64,000 nucleotides of DNA from Cherax quadricarinatus (GCF_038502225.1 NC_091298.1:39420120-39484119), one strand, 5' to 3'; positions 22,246 to 32,155 are shown, counted from the first letter of the stretch. Notes: generated by a model not told the origin, from the letters alone. Numbers and translations: made by a program.

Positions 22246-22445
22246 AATCATCCTCCTCCTCCTTCTCCTCCTCCTCCTTGTCCTCCTCCTCCTGTCCTCC
22301 TCCTTCTCCTCTTCTCCTCCTCCTCTCCTCCTCCTTCTCCTCCTCCTCCTCCTCTCCTCCTCCAACTCCTCTCCTCTTCTCCTTCTCCTCCTCCTTCTCC
22401 TCCTCCTTCTCCTCCTTCTCCTCCTCCTCCTTCTCCTCCTCCTTG
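22246..22445. repeat. Imperfect (TCC)n/(TTC)n microsatellite
   Basis: Pyrimidine-only tract of about 200 bp. Ser/Pro/Leu reading frames and Glu/Lys antisense frames here are translated repeat, not genes. Confidence 0.9.
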
Positions 22446-23027
22446 TCTTGTGTGCGAGTGTGTGGCTTATAATTGTTTTGAGTCAGAAGTCTGCAGCTGT
22501 CAAAGTGACATATTGTCTCATTACTCACTCCCCCTCCTGCCTGTCAAAACAATGGGGTCGGATGCTGCTTCCCCTCCTCCATTCTATCTAATTATCTTTC
22601 TCCCTCATTCTATATCTTTCAATCTGTCTCTCTTTCTATCTGTCTGCCTATCTCTGTCTCACAGGTACACATAAATACAAGTATACATAGTGTAAATTAC
22701 CTAGGATAACCCAAGAAATCCAGACAAAGTGCTATACTCTGCTTGAAGATGTGAGTAAACGTGATGACACAGTCTTGTGGCTCTCTCTGAGACAGAGAGC
22801 TAGATGGACAGACAGGGAGCTTGACAGACAGACAAATAGACAGACAGAAATGTTTGTGTACCAGCAAAAACAAAGGGAGGGCAATGGTCATGTAATATTT
22901 CCTTATCAGCTCTACCCTTGTTTACGCTCATCAAAGTCAGCTCTTATCAGATGTTATCTCCCCTTATCTTGTCACTGTCATGGGGTGGACTTTTTTTTTT
23001 CTTGCTTCAAGGGAACAATATTATTAC

Positions 23028-23167
23028 ATCTTCTTCTTCTTCCTCCTCCTCCTCCTCTTCTTCTCCTCCTCCTCCTCCTCCTCCTCCTCTTCCTCCTCTT
23101 CCTCCCCTCCTCCTCCTCCTCTTCCTCCCCTCCTCCTCCTCCTCTTCCTCCCCTCCTCCTCCTCCAT
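23028..23167. repeat. Imperfect (TCC)n microsatellite
   Basis: Second pyrimidine tract inside the same piggyBac-type element, with a CTCCTCTTCCTCCC subunit repeated at least three times. Low-complexity reading frames here are not genes. Confidence 0.9.
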
Positions 23168-23647
23168 TGCTTTTGGTCTCAAACTCCTCCAAATCATGAA
23201 ATTGATCTTCACTGACACTTCCATCTGTGTTAGAGCATCACTTGGGAAGAGAAGAGTCCCAGATCTGCTGGGGAATCACATATTTCTTACCGCTAGACAT
23301 GCTGAAAAAGGACAACTGAAATGGCATTCCCACAATGCACCACTGGCTCCCCGATTTTTTTTTATATGGTGCACACTGACCATGGAGACCCATTCTCTCA
23401 CATGTGGGCCTACCAGCTTTCTCCTGCTTGATTTGAAGCTGCTAGAATTTATGGGTATAAATACGTCAGAAACATTGGCTCGTAAGACGTATTTATACGT
23501 CGGAAACAGTCAAAGGGTTAAGGAATGCAAAATGGAACTCTGTGAACCATTAACTAATATTTTTAATTTATCTCTTCAAACAGGTATAGTGTCTGATATG
23601 TGGAACATGGCTAATGTAATTCGTATTTTTAAAACAGGGGACAAGTC

Positions 23648-24052
23648 GTCTGCTCACATCTCACATTTATGTTTATTTATTCTACTGTGGGGTGTATTTA
23701 TCTTATTTATATGTTATGCATCGTGTTTATTATATAATTTTGAAAAAAATATCATGGATGGATTAATGAAAATGTGTATATTACCGTAATATACGACATT
23801 TAATGAGACTCGGTGAGTATTGTTATTATGGCGTCACTTGTGGAAGTCGTCTGCTCACATCTCACATTTATGTTTATTTATTCTACTGTGGGGTGTATTT
23901 ATCTTATTTATATGTTATGCATCTCCAGACAAAATGGAGAGACTTAGTGCTTACTGAGCTCATGGAGAATGTAAACAAACAGGGTGGGGCACGGTGACCG
24001 TATTAGAAAGTCAGGTGGGGGGAGCCGTATAGTGAGTTTTGGTCATACCTTC
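23648..24052. mobile_element. Unidentified insertion in CR1-B with internal direct repeat
   Basis: About 400 bp that interrupt the CR1 sequence between GACAAGTCG and CAAATTACCGCCC. A block of about 80 bp starting AAGTCGTCTGCTCACATCTC occurs twice, at 23,643-23,722 and about 23,846-23,925. A related piece occurs reversed at about 32,300-32,420 (TTTCATTAATCCATGATATT). No coding sequence, terminal repeats or target duplication were identified. Confidence 0.5.
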
Positions 24053-24403
24053 AAATTACCGCCCAATACATCTGACCTCAATTGTAGGCAAATTACTAGA
24101 GTCAATTATAGCTGAGATTATAAGAAGCCATCTCGATAAGCATACCTTGATTAATGATACTCAGCATGGAATCACAAGAGGTTGGTTTTGTCTAATTTAT
24201 TAACCTTCCTCAGTAAAGCTTTTGAGGCTGACCACGATAAAGAATTTGATATTATTTACTTAGATTTTAGTAAGGTTTTTGATAGAGTTCCACATCAAAG
24301 ATTGTTAAAGAAAGTGGCAGCTCATGGCATTGGGGGAAAAGTGCTCTCGTGGATTGAGTCATGGCTCACAGACAGGAAGCAGAGAGTGTCCATAAATGGG
24401 GTT

Positions 24404-25520
24404 GTTATGTAAGACACATGGGCAACTGTTGAATTAGACACATGTGCAACTCTTGGGTATCTTTATTGAGGAAATGTTTCGCCCCACAGTGGCTTCATCA
24501 GTCCATACAAAGGAGAAACTTGAAGAACAGGAGGAGAATGAGGTAATCAGTCCCTCAGCCTTGAGTCGATGTGGTCAGTCCATCAATCTTAAATAGAATA
24601 CGGTATATGAGCAGAGAAGCAGCTCATAAACCGTAGACAGGTGAGTGGCAGCAGTCGTAGGTGGTGTCACATTTGACCAATGTGGAAGTAGGTCATGCCC
24701 AAGGGTTAGGCAAGTGAAGAATTCCCAAGTATTAAGATCCCAAGAAGTTGCAGTGTCTGACAGGATTGTAGATGAATGGTTCAGAGAACCGACATGTTGT
24801 TGAATTAGACACATGTGCAACTCTTGGGTATCTTCATTGAGGAAATGGTTTATAAGCTGCTTCTCCGCTCATATACCGTATTCTATTCTAGATTGATGGA
24901 CTGACCACATCGACTCAAGGCTGAGGGACTGATTACCTCATTGTCCTTCTGTTCTTCGAGATTCTCCTTTGTATAGACTGATGAAGCCACTGTGTGGCAA
25001 AACGTTTCCTCAATAAAGATACCCAAGAGTTGCACATGTGTCTAATTCAACATGTCGGTTCTCTGAACCATTCATCTACAACATGTGCAACTCTTGAGTT
25101 GCACAAGTGTCTAATTTAACATGTCAGTTCTTTGAACCATTCATCTACAATCCTGTCAGACACTGCAACTTCTTGGGATTTTAATACTTGGGAATTCTTT
25201 GCTTGTCTAACCCTTGGGAATGACCTACTTCAACATTGGACAAATGTAACACCACCTACCACTGCTGCACATCTCCTGCCATACGGTTTATAAGCTGCTT
25301 CTCCGCTCATATGCCGTATTCTATTCAAGATTGATGGACTGACCACATCGACTCAAGGCTGAGGGACTGATTACCTCATTCTCCTCCTGTTCTTCAAGTT
25401 TATCCTTTGTATGGACTGATGAAGCCACTGTGTGGCGAAATGTTTCCTCAATAAAGATACCCAAGAGTTGCACATGTGTCTTATATAAGAACATGTTGGT
25501 TCTTTGAACCATTCATCTAT
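24404..25520 (+). mobile_element. PLE-3: cluster of Penelope-like terminal repeats
   Basis: 1,117-bp insertion flanked by ATAAATGGGGTT (24,392-24,403 and 25,521-25,532). It contains one inverted and two direct copies of the same terminal unit, recognised by CTGATGAAGCCACTGTGTGG and ACCCAAGAGTTGCACATGTG. The inverted copy spans about 24,404-24,630. The direct copies end near 25,075 and 25,520. It has no RT or GIY-YIG sequence. The arrangement matches pseudo-LTRs of Penelope-like elements without the coding part. Confidence 0.82.
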
Positions 25521-25658
25521 ATAAATGGGGTTAAATCCGAGTGGGGATCTGTAACAAGTGGCGTTCCACAAGGGTCAGTCTTGGGCCCATTGTTGTTTAT
25601 AATATATATCAATGATCTTGATGAAGGAATTACTAGTGATATGAGCAAATACGCCGAT

Positions 25659-25879
25659 GACTTATTGACATTGAACTTCATCTGCCATTTTTCAGACCAG
25701 GACATTAATTTGTCCAAACCCTCCTGGAGTTCATTGCTATCCTCCTCAGAGTGAATTATACGGCCTATCTTTGTATCATCAGCAAACTTACTCATGTCAC
25801 TCGTAATCCCTTCATCAAGGTCATTAATGTAAATTATGAACAAGAGAGGGCCTAAAACTGATCCTTGTGGAATGCCACT
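25659..25879 (-). pseudogene. Short CR1 RT fragment
   Basis: Minus-strand piece reading [40 protein letters not shown] and [13 protein letters not shown]. It is a divergent relative of copies A-E (IHSEED where the others have DSNVD), joined at both ends to other CR1 pieces. A truncated relic with an intact FADD. Confidence 0.75.
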
Positions 25880-27440
25880 ATGGAGACCAGAATTGAGCTG
25901 CATAATCTAGGTGAGGCCTTACTAATGATGCATAAAACTGCAGTATGACCTTTGGACTTCTGTTGCTTACACTTCTTGATATAAATCCCAGTAATCTATT
26001 TGCCTTATTATGTACACTTAGGCATTGCTGTCTTGGTTTAAGGTTGCTGCTCACCATAACCCCCAAGTCCTTTTTGCAATCTGTATAACTAAGTTCTACA
26101 TCATTTAACTTATAAGTACTAGGGTTATGGACACTCCTGAGCTTCAGAACCTTGCATTTATCTACATTGAACTGCATCTGCCACTTTTCTGACCAAGAAT
26201 AGAGTTTGTTTAAATCCTCCTGAAGTTCCCTAACGTCTACATTTGAATCAATTATCCTACCTATCTATGTGTCATCGGCGAATTTGCTCATATCACTAGT
26301 AATTCCCTCATCAAGGTCATTGATATATATTATAAACAACAACGGGCCCAAGACTGATCCCTATGGAACGCCACTTGTTACAGATCCCCACTCGGATTTA
26401 ACCCTTCATGGCCACTCTCTGCTTCCTGTCTGTGAGCCATGACTCGATCCATGAGAGCACTTTTCCCCCAATGCCATGAGCTGCCACTTTCTTTAACAGT
26501 CTTTGGTGCGGAACTCTATCAAAAGCCTTACTAAAATCTAAGTAAATAATATCAAATTCTTTATCGTGATCAACAGCCTCAAAAGCTTTACTGAAGAAAA
26601 TTAATAAATTATTTAGACAAAACCGGCCTCTTGAGAATCCATGCTGAGTATTTGTCCAGCCAGCAATTGACACCAATTGCCCTGGACAACCATTCATTTC
26701 CAACTCCTCTCCTTGGCAAAATACCACATATGACAGGGTTCCCACCCTTCCTCCTAATTATTTCTATTGCTGACCTATACCTGCTAATCAGGTCTTCACT
26801 CCTACGTCTGCCAACATCGTTGCCTCCAGAACTGAGACAGATAATAGGATTGCTCCCATTACCTCTCATGATGTCATCCAGACAGCTAACAATATCCTCC
26901 ATCCCAGCCCCAGGAAAGCAAACCCTCTGTCTCCTACTCCTGTCCTTCAAGCAGAATGCCCTATCCATATACCTAACCTGGCTATCCCCAACAACAACAA
27001 TATTCTTACCTTCCTTGGTGTCGTTCGTCGTGACGTTCCCAGTAGTCGACTCACATTCGTCGGGTAGCACTGAGAATGTATTGGATGTTTCCACAACAGT
27101 TTCCACGGCAGTCTCTTTCTTCTTTATCGTTTCTACCTTTCCATTCGTCTTCTTGATCGTCAACTTCGTTTCCTGCTGTCCAGCCACTGACCAGTTTCCT
27201 TTCTTGACCTGAAGACTCAAAACAGGAGGACTATTACGAATCTTCTTGTTTTCCTTGATCAGTCGCCGAATCTCCATCTTCGCCATCCTCAATTCTTCAT
27301 TAAGCTGTTGGTAAAGCTGCTCGATGGAGGGCATCTTGCTTCAATTCGAAGAGAGCGCGCAAACAGGTCTTCACAGAGCTAAGTACACGTCACCACTGAG
27401 CTAAGTACACGTCACAAACAGATCTGATACACATCACAAA
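25880..27440 (-). pseudogene. CR1 LINE copy C, ORF1 fused to RT by internal deletion
   Basis: From the right: 5' leader, then ORF1 from ATG 27,334 (MPSIEQLYQQLNEELRMAKM) with VVVGDSQVRYMDRAF, GAGMEDIVSCLDDIM, SSGGNDVGRRRSEDL and RRGVGNEWLSRAIGVNCWLD. Near 26,655 the sequence jumps from the ORF1 end straight into ORF2 RT (QHGFSRGRFCLNNLL), so the end of ORF1 and the whole endonuclease are missing. The RT continues through DIIYLDFSKAFDRVPHQRLL and VMVSSNLKPRQQCLSV, with frameshifts near 26,400, and stops at AAQFWSP (25,880). Dead copy. Confidence 0.82.
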
Positions 27441-27580
27441 CAGAGCTTATTTCTTGGGTAGCATTGAAAATTGGGTTGGGCAAATGTTTTGTTAGTGGGA
27501 TGAATTGCAAAGGACCTGCCTAGTATGGGCCAACAGGCCTGCTGCAGTGTTCCTCTTTTCTTATGTTTCTTATGTTCTTA
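27441..27580 (+). mobile_element. Isolated CR1 3' end
   Basis: Plus-strand copy of the terminal 3' UTR only (CAGAGCTTATTTCTTGGGTA to TTCTTATGTTCTTA). It meets the same 3' end in the opposite orientation at 27,581, so two CR1 tails face each other at their octamer repeats. Confidence 0.8.
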
Positions 27581-27668
27581 TAAGAAAGGAGGAACACTGC
27601 AGCAGGCCTGTTGGCCCATACTAGGCAGGTCCTATACAATTCATCCCACTAACAAAACATTTGCCCAA

Positions 27669-29600
27669 CCCAATTTTCCCTCAATGCCATGAGCTGCCAC
27701 TTTCTTTAACAGTCTTTGGTGTGGAACTCTATCAAAAGCCTTACTAAAATCTAAGTAAATAATATCAAATTCTTTATCGTGATCAACAGCCTCAAAAGCT
27801 TTACTGAAGAAAGTTAATAAATTATTTAGACAAGACCGGCCTCTTGAGAATCCATGCTGAGTATCATTAATCAAGCTATGCTTATCGAGATGGCTTCTTA
27901 TAATCTCAGCTATAACTGACTCTAGTAATTTGCCCACAATTGAGGTCAGGCTTATTGGGCGGTAATTTGACGGACACGACTTATCCCGTTTTAAAGATAG
28001 GAATTACATTAGCCATCTTCCACATATCAGACACTACACCTGTTTGAAGAGATAAATTAAAAATATTAGTTAATGGTCCACAGAGTTCCATTTTGCATTC
28101 CTTAAGAACCCTTGAAAAAACCTCATCAGGACCCGGCGACTTATTTTGCTTCAGTCTGTCTATCTACTTCACAACCATTTCACTAGTGACTGTGATGTTA
28201 CATAATTTATCTTCTTCTAGCCTGCTATAAAAATTAATTACTGGAATATTGTTAGTGTCTTCCTGTGTAAAAACCAAGAGAAAATAATTATTTAAAATCA
28301 AGCACATTTCATTCTCTTTGTCAGTAAGATGCCCATAGTTATTTTTAAGGGGACCCATCTTATCTCTAACTGTTCTATAGACCTGGAAAAAACTTTTTGG
28401 GTTAGTTTTAGAATCCCTAGCAACTTAATTTCAAAGTCCATTTTAGCTTTTCTTATCCCCTTTTTAATGTCCCTCTTAATGTCAATATACTGATTCATAA
28501 GATGATCCTCACCTCTTTTGATACACCTATAAATTCCTTTCTTATGCCCTAGTAGATATTTCAGCCTATTATTCATCCATTTTGGGTCATTCCTATTTCA
28601 TCTAATTTATTTATACGGGATAAACGTACTTTGAGCAGCATGTATAGTGTTCAGAAAACTGTCATATTGATAGCTCTCTTCGTTACCCCAGTCAACAGAT
28701 GATAAGTGCTCTCTAAGCCCATCGTAATCTGCTAAGCGAAAATCTGGGACTGTTACTGAGTTATCGCTACTATCGTACTTCCATTCAATGCTAAATGTAA
28801 TTGATTTGTGGTTGCTAGCACCCAGTTCCTCTGAAATTTCTAAATTATTAACAAGGGATTCATTGTTTGCCAGAAGTAAGTCAAGCAGGTTATTTCCCCT
28901 TGTAGGTTTTGTCACAAACTGCTTCAAAAAACAATCCAGAACTACTTCTAAGAAGTCGTATGATTCTAAATTCCCAGTCAAGAAATTCCAAACAATATGA
29001 CTAAAGTTAAAGTCTCCTAGAATTACTACATTATCATGCCTTGTGGCCCTAACAATTTCCTCCCATAGTAGTCTCCCTTGGTCCCTATCTAAGTTTGGGG
29101 GACGGTATATCACTCCTGAAATCAGTTTTTCATGCCCCTCTGAAAATTCTATCCAAACAGACTCTGTATGTGTTACTTAAGACTTAATACCCGTTTTTAT
29201 GCGACAGTTCAAGCGATCTCGGACATACAATGCCACCCCACCCCCCTTCCCGATACTTCTATCTACTTGGAACAATTTAAAACCCTGAAGTGACATTCCC
29301 CAGGCATGTCCCGACTTTTTGAATTAAACCACGTCTCAGTTAAGGCAAATACATCAATGTTACCTGCACTAGCAACTAATCTCAACTTGTCCATCTTATT
29401 CCTAGCACTACAGCTATTAGCATAATAAACATTGAAAGACTCTCCTTTCTCTTTACCCTTCCTGCTCATTTATGTTTTTCTACTAAACCTATTACTGTCC
29501 TTATCACCCAGTGTCACTGGCTTTTCAATATCTACCTCATTCTGCTTATTACTAGTTCCCCTAGAACTCATAATATTACTGCACTGGGACTACTCTGTTT
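27669..29600 (-). pseudogene. CR1-D ORF2 (EEP nuclease + partial RT)
   Basis: Reading right to left: KEKGESFNVYYANSCSARNK and FALTETWFNSKSRDMPGECH (29,263-29,469), a frameshift, then MIYRPPNLDRDQGRLLWEE, ILGDFNFSHIVWNFLTGNLE (Asp to Val change next to the FNFSH motif), SNHKSITFSIEWKYDS, further frameshifts near 28,610 and 28,400, the linker, and the RT start VGKLLESVIAEIIRSHLDKH to KKVAAHGIE. It then runs into 3' UTR because the FADD half is deleted. It cannot be functional. Confidence 0.82.
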
Positions 29601-29630
29601 TTCTGCCAAAACCCATACCACTAACTATTC

Positions 29631-30455
29631 CTACTTTAAAGTCCTAACAGCTCCCTCGACTGCAGTTGCCAGTGCCCCCGCCCCAGACCTAGATAAGTGA
29701 ACCCCATCCCTGGTATACATGTCATTTCTGCCATAGAAGAGGTCCCAGTTGTCAATGAATGTTACCACATTTTCTTTACAGTATTTGTCCAGCCAGCAAT
29801 TGACACCATTTGCCCTGGACAACCATTCATTTCCAACTCCTCTCCTTGGCAAAATACCACATATGACAGGGTTCCCACCCTTCCTCCTAATTATTTCTAT
29901 TGCTGACCTATACCTGCTAATCAGGTCTTCACTCCTACGTCTGCCAACATCGTTGCCTCCAGCACTGAGACAGATAATAGGATTGCTCCCATTACCTCTC
30001 ATGATGTCATCCAGACGGCTAACAATATCCTCCATCCCAGCCCCAGGAAAGCAAACTCTCTGTCTCCTACTCCTGTCCTTCAAGCAGAACGCCCTATCCA
30101 TATACCTAACTTGGCTATCCCCAACAACAACAATATTCTTACCTTCCTTGGTGTCGTTCGTCGTGACGTTCCCAGTAGTCGACTCACATTCGTCGGGTAG
30201 CACTGAGAATGTATTAGATGTTTCCACGGTAGTCTCTTTCTTCTTCATCGTTTCTACCTTTCCATTCGTCTTCTTGATCGTCAACTTCGTTCCCTGCTGA
30301 CCAACCACTGACCAGTTTCCCTTCTTGACCTGAGGACTCAAAACAGGAGGACTACTACAAATCTTCTTGTTTTCCTCGGTCAGTCGCCGAATCTCCATCT
30401 TCGCCATCCTCAATTCTTCCATAAGCTGTTGGTAAAGTTGCTCGATGGAGGGCAT
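29631..30455 (-). CDS. Intact CR1 ORF1: SGNH/GDSL hydrolase-like protein
   Basis: 274 codons from ATG (MPSIEQLYQQL) to stop. The first ~35 residues look helical or coiled-coil (LMEELRMAKMEIRRLTEENK), then comes a Lys/Thr-rich linker. Residues ~107-260 form the SGNH-like domain: VVVGDSQVRYMDR (Ser114 in the GDS block), LSAGGNDVGRR (Gly166-Asn168), and TRDGVHLSRSG (Asp250 and His253). All four signature positions are therefore present. CR1 ORF1 esterase domains are established. Their substrate is uncertain, and roles in membrane or RNP handling are only proposed. Copies A, B and C carry damaged versions, so this is the reference copy in the window. It lies upstream of the broken ORF2. Confidence 0.85.
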   Translation of the reverse strand: MPSIEQLYQQLMEELRMAKMEIRRLTEENKKICSSPPVLSPQVKKGNWSVVGQQGTKLTIKKTNGKVETMKKKETTVETSNTFSVLPDECESTTGNVTTNDTKEGKNIVVVGDSQVRYMDRAFCLKDRSRRQRVCFPGAGMEDIVSRLDDIMRGNGSNPIICLSAGGNDVGRRRSEDLISRYRSAIEIIRRKGGNPVICGILPRRGVGNEWLSRANGVNCWLDKYCKENVVTFIDNWDLFYGRNDMYTRDGVHLSRSGAGALATAVEGAVRTLK

Positions 30456-30544
30456 CTTGCTTCAATTCGAAGAGAGCGCACAAACAGGTCTTCACAGAGC
30501 TAAGTACATGTCACCACTGATGACTCGTGGTTGTAGCAGTTGAT

Positions 30545-31107
30545 ATGCCTATAAATTCCCTTCTTATGCCCTAGTAGATATTTCAGCCTATTATTCATCC
30601 ATTTTGGGTCATTTCTGTTTGATCTAATTTCTTTATATGGGATAAACGTTCTTTGATCAGCATGTATAGTGTTCAGAAAACTGTCATTGATAGCTCTCTT
30701 CGTTACCCCAGTCAACAGATGATAAGTGTTCTCTAAGCCCATCGTAATCTGCTAAGCGAAAATCTGGGACTGTTACTGAGTTATCCCTACTATCATACTT
30801 CCATTCAATGCTAAATGTAATTGACTTGTGGTCGCTAGCACCCAGTTCCTCTGAAATTTCTAAATTATTAACAAGGGATTCATTGTTTGCCAGAACTAAG
30901 TCAAGCAGGTTATTTCCCCTTGTAGGTTCTGTCACAAACTGCTTCAAAAAACAATCCTGAACTAGTTCTAAGAAGTCGTATGATTCTAAATTCCCAGTCA
31001 AGAAATTCCAATCAATATGACTAAAGCTAAAGTCTCCTAGAATTACTACATTATCATGCCTTGTGGCCTTAACAATTTCCTCCCATAGTAGTCTCCCTTG
31101 GTCCCTT
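30545..31107 (-). pseudogene. CR1 copy E, endonuclease fragment
   Basis: Part of CR1 ORF2 on the minus strand: FLTGNLESYDFLELVQDCF, TRGNNLLDLVLANNESLVNN, SDHKSITFSIEWKYDSRDNS and WMNNRLKYLLGHKKGIYR. It has a frameshift near 30,690. At 31,107 it is cut at GGTCCC by PLE-4. Copy D keeps the uninterrupted sequence there. Confidence 0.78.
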
Positions 31108-31532
31108 GAAGTCGTAGAATTTGAGGTTGTCAGTCCCTCAGCCTGGAGAAGTTCAGTTCCATTGTCAGGAACTGTCTGAAGATCAAGCGACAGTGCGGAG
31201 ACTTAAATTCTGTCGGAAGGAGAGGTGCAAAGTAGTAGTAGTAGTGAGAATGTAGCCACTCTCCTTCCGACAGTATTTAAGTCTCCGCACTGTCGCTTGA
31301 TCTTCAGACAGTTCCTGACTATGGAACTGAACTTCTCCAGGCTGAGGGACTGACAACCTCAAATTCTACGACTTCAAGAGTGATGGACTGATTACATCGT
31401 CTTCACATCTCTACTGTTCCTGCCTACTTTCTGTATTCGACTGAAGAGGCCTATTGTGTAGGCGAAACATTTCGGAATAAAGTTGCCTAACTGTTGCCTA
31501 TGTGTCTTACCTACCAACCTGTCAGTATTGTA
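31108..31532 (+). mobile_element. PLE-4: fold-back Penelope-like terminal repeat
   Basis: Left arm 31,108-31,228 (CTTGAAGTCGTAGAATTTGAG start) is the reverse complement of about 31,255-31,380. The loop holds (AGT)n. The right side continues with CTGAAGAGGCCTATTGTGTA, GGCGAAACATTTCGG, CCTATGTGTCTTACC and a tail ending CAGTATTGTA. The terminal part is identical in type to PLE-2. No coding sequence remains. The right flank is a different CR1 piece, so no target duplication can be read. Confidence 0.8.
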
Positions 31533-31745
31533 TGCCTGTTGGCCCATACTAGGCCAGTCCTTCACAAATCCAACCCACTAACAGAACAAATGCTACCCAA
31601 GCAATAAGCTCAGGTGCAAGTCCGACTCAAATCCAACCCCTCTCACTTGTGTATTTATCCAACCTAAATTTGAAACTACCCAATGTTTTAGCTTCGATCA
31701 CCCTACTAGGCAGACAGTTCCACTCATCAACTACCCCTATTACCA
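31533..31745 (-). mobile_element. CR1 3'-terminal fragment
   Basis: Reverse-oriented CR1 3' end: GCCTGTTGGCCCATACTAGG, then 3' UTR and the antisense of the C-terminal coding end (WIRAR/LGSFKFRLDK type, as in copy A near 19,680-19,760). Truncated fragment. Confidence 0.75.
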
Positions 31746-32155
31746 ATGTTCATTTATACATTTTATTAGTGCATTTATTAGGCATTTTTTTCTGCATGTA
31801 AATCTACATTTATGCTAGGGAGATGACCCCTGAAGTGACCTAGAGTCCTTATGGAGGGGGATTCCCCTTCCAAACAATAACCTCTCTTCCCTCTCTTCTC
31901 CTCGTCTTCCATTCATCAACAACAGCCTTCAATAAATTTAACTGTCATGTTGAATGTTCATTTTTTTGTGCATGTAAATCTATCTTTTAGGTAAAAACAA
32001 AAATTATTGTTTACACTTCTGGGTGTCTGGAACGAATTAATTGGATTTACATTATTTCTTAAGGGGAAAATTGATTAGAAAATCGTCTATTTCGATAATA
32101 GTCCCACTTCCAGGAACAGATTAAGGACGATAATTGAGGGACCACTGTACTTTAT
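31746..32155. mobile_element. Tigger/pogo-like fragment with terminal repeat at its right end
   Basis: The right end reads CGATAATTGAGGGACCACTG next to TA, that is the inverse of CAGTGGTCCCTCAATTATCG. I recognise this as a Tc1/mariner-group (Tigger-like) terminal repeat common in decapods. The rest is AT-rich with no usable reading frame. The left end is not identifiable. Confidence 0.45.

Larger units (their letters stand above)
21799..23517 (+). mobile_element. Non-autonomous piggyBac-type element with TTAA duplications
   Basis: 1,719 bp between TTAA at 21,795-21,798 and 23,518-23,521, with terminal inverted repeats CCCTTTGACTGTTTC / GAAACAGTCAAAGGG. Excising it rejoins CR1-B exactly (GGTTCTTAAGGAATGC, as in copy A near 15,310). 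TTAA targets and CCC/GGG ends are piggyBac hallmarks. No transposase motifs were found. The interior holds poly-A tracts, two (TCC)n tracts and a segment near 22,660-22,740 also present inverted at about 44,350-44,430. Confidence 0.9.
19895..25658 (+). mobile_element. CR1 LINE copy B, heavily interrupted
   Basis: Plus-strand CR1 of the same family as copy A, beginning within ORF1 directly after copy A's 3' tail and ending abruptly in the RT (KYADD) at 25,658, where minus-strand CR1 sequence begins. It contains a 121-bp PLE (21,214-21,334), a piggyBac-type element (21,799-23,517), an unidentified insertion (about 23,648-24,052) and a 1.1-kb PLE cluster (24,404-25,520). Between these, consecutive CR1 segments continue in order. 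Confidence 0.88.
20274..25658 (+). pseudogene. CR1-B ORF2 (EEP nuclease + RT), split by four insertions
   Basis: ATG at 20,274 (MGFGGKTVKSQCSNMS). The endonuclease is well preserved: SLNIYYTNSCSARNKMDEMR, FAITETWFNSKSRDMPSECH, GDGVALYVRDYLNRS, GDFNFSHIDWNFLTG and SDHKSITISIEWKY. Relative to copy A, three residues are deleted in phase before GDFN. After the mini-PLE (21,214-21,334), about 125 bp of CR1 is missing between AATAT and GGGGCATAAG. The linker resumes to 21,798, then continues 23,518-23,648 and 24,052-24,403 (IIYLDFSKVFDRVPHQRLLK, SWIESWLTDRKQRVSINGV). After the PLE cluster it gives [20 protein letters not shown] and ends at KYADD. It is non-functional. Confidence 0.85.
27581..30519 (-). 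mobile_element. CR1 LINE copy D
   Basis: Minus-strand CR1 with 5' leader, intact ORF1, a broken ORF2, and the last ~90 bp of the 3' UTR joined directly to the RT (junction near 27,668). The second half of the RT is deleted. The leader sequence AAGAGAGCGC...CAAACAGGTCTTCACAG is shared with copy C. Confidence 0.85.

Noticed and set aside
22228..23224. Ser/Pro-rich and Glu/Lys/Gly-rich reading frames
   Set aside because: Pyrimidine-tract (TCC)n low complexity inside a piggyBac-type element; no conserved domain.
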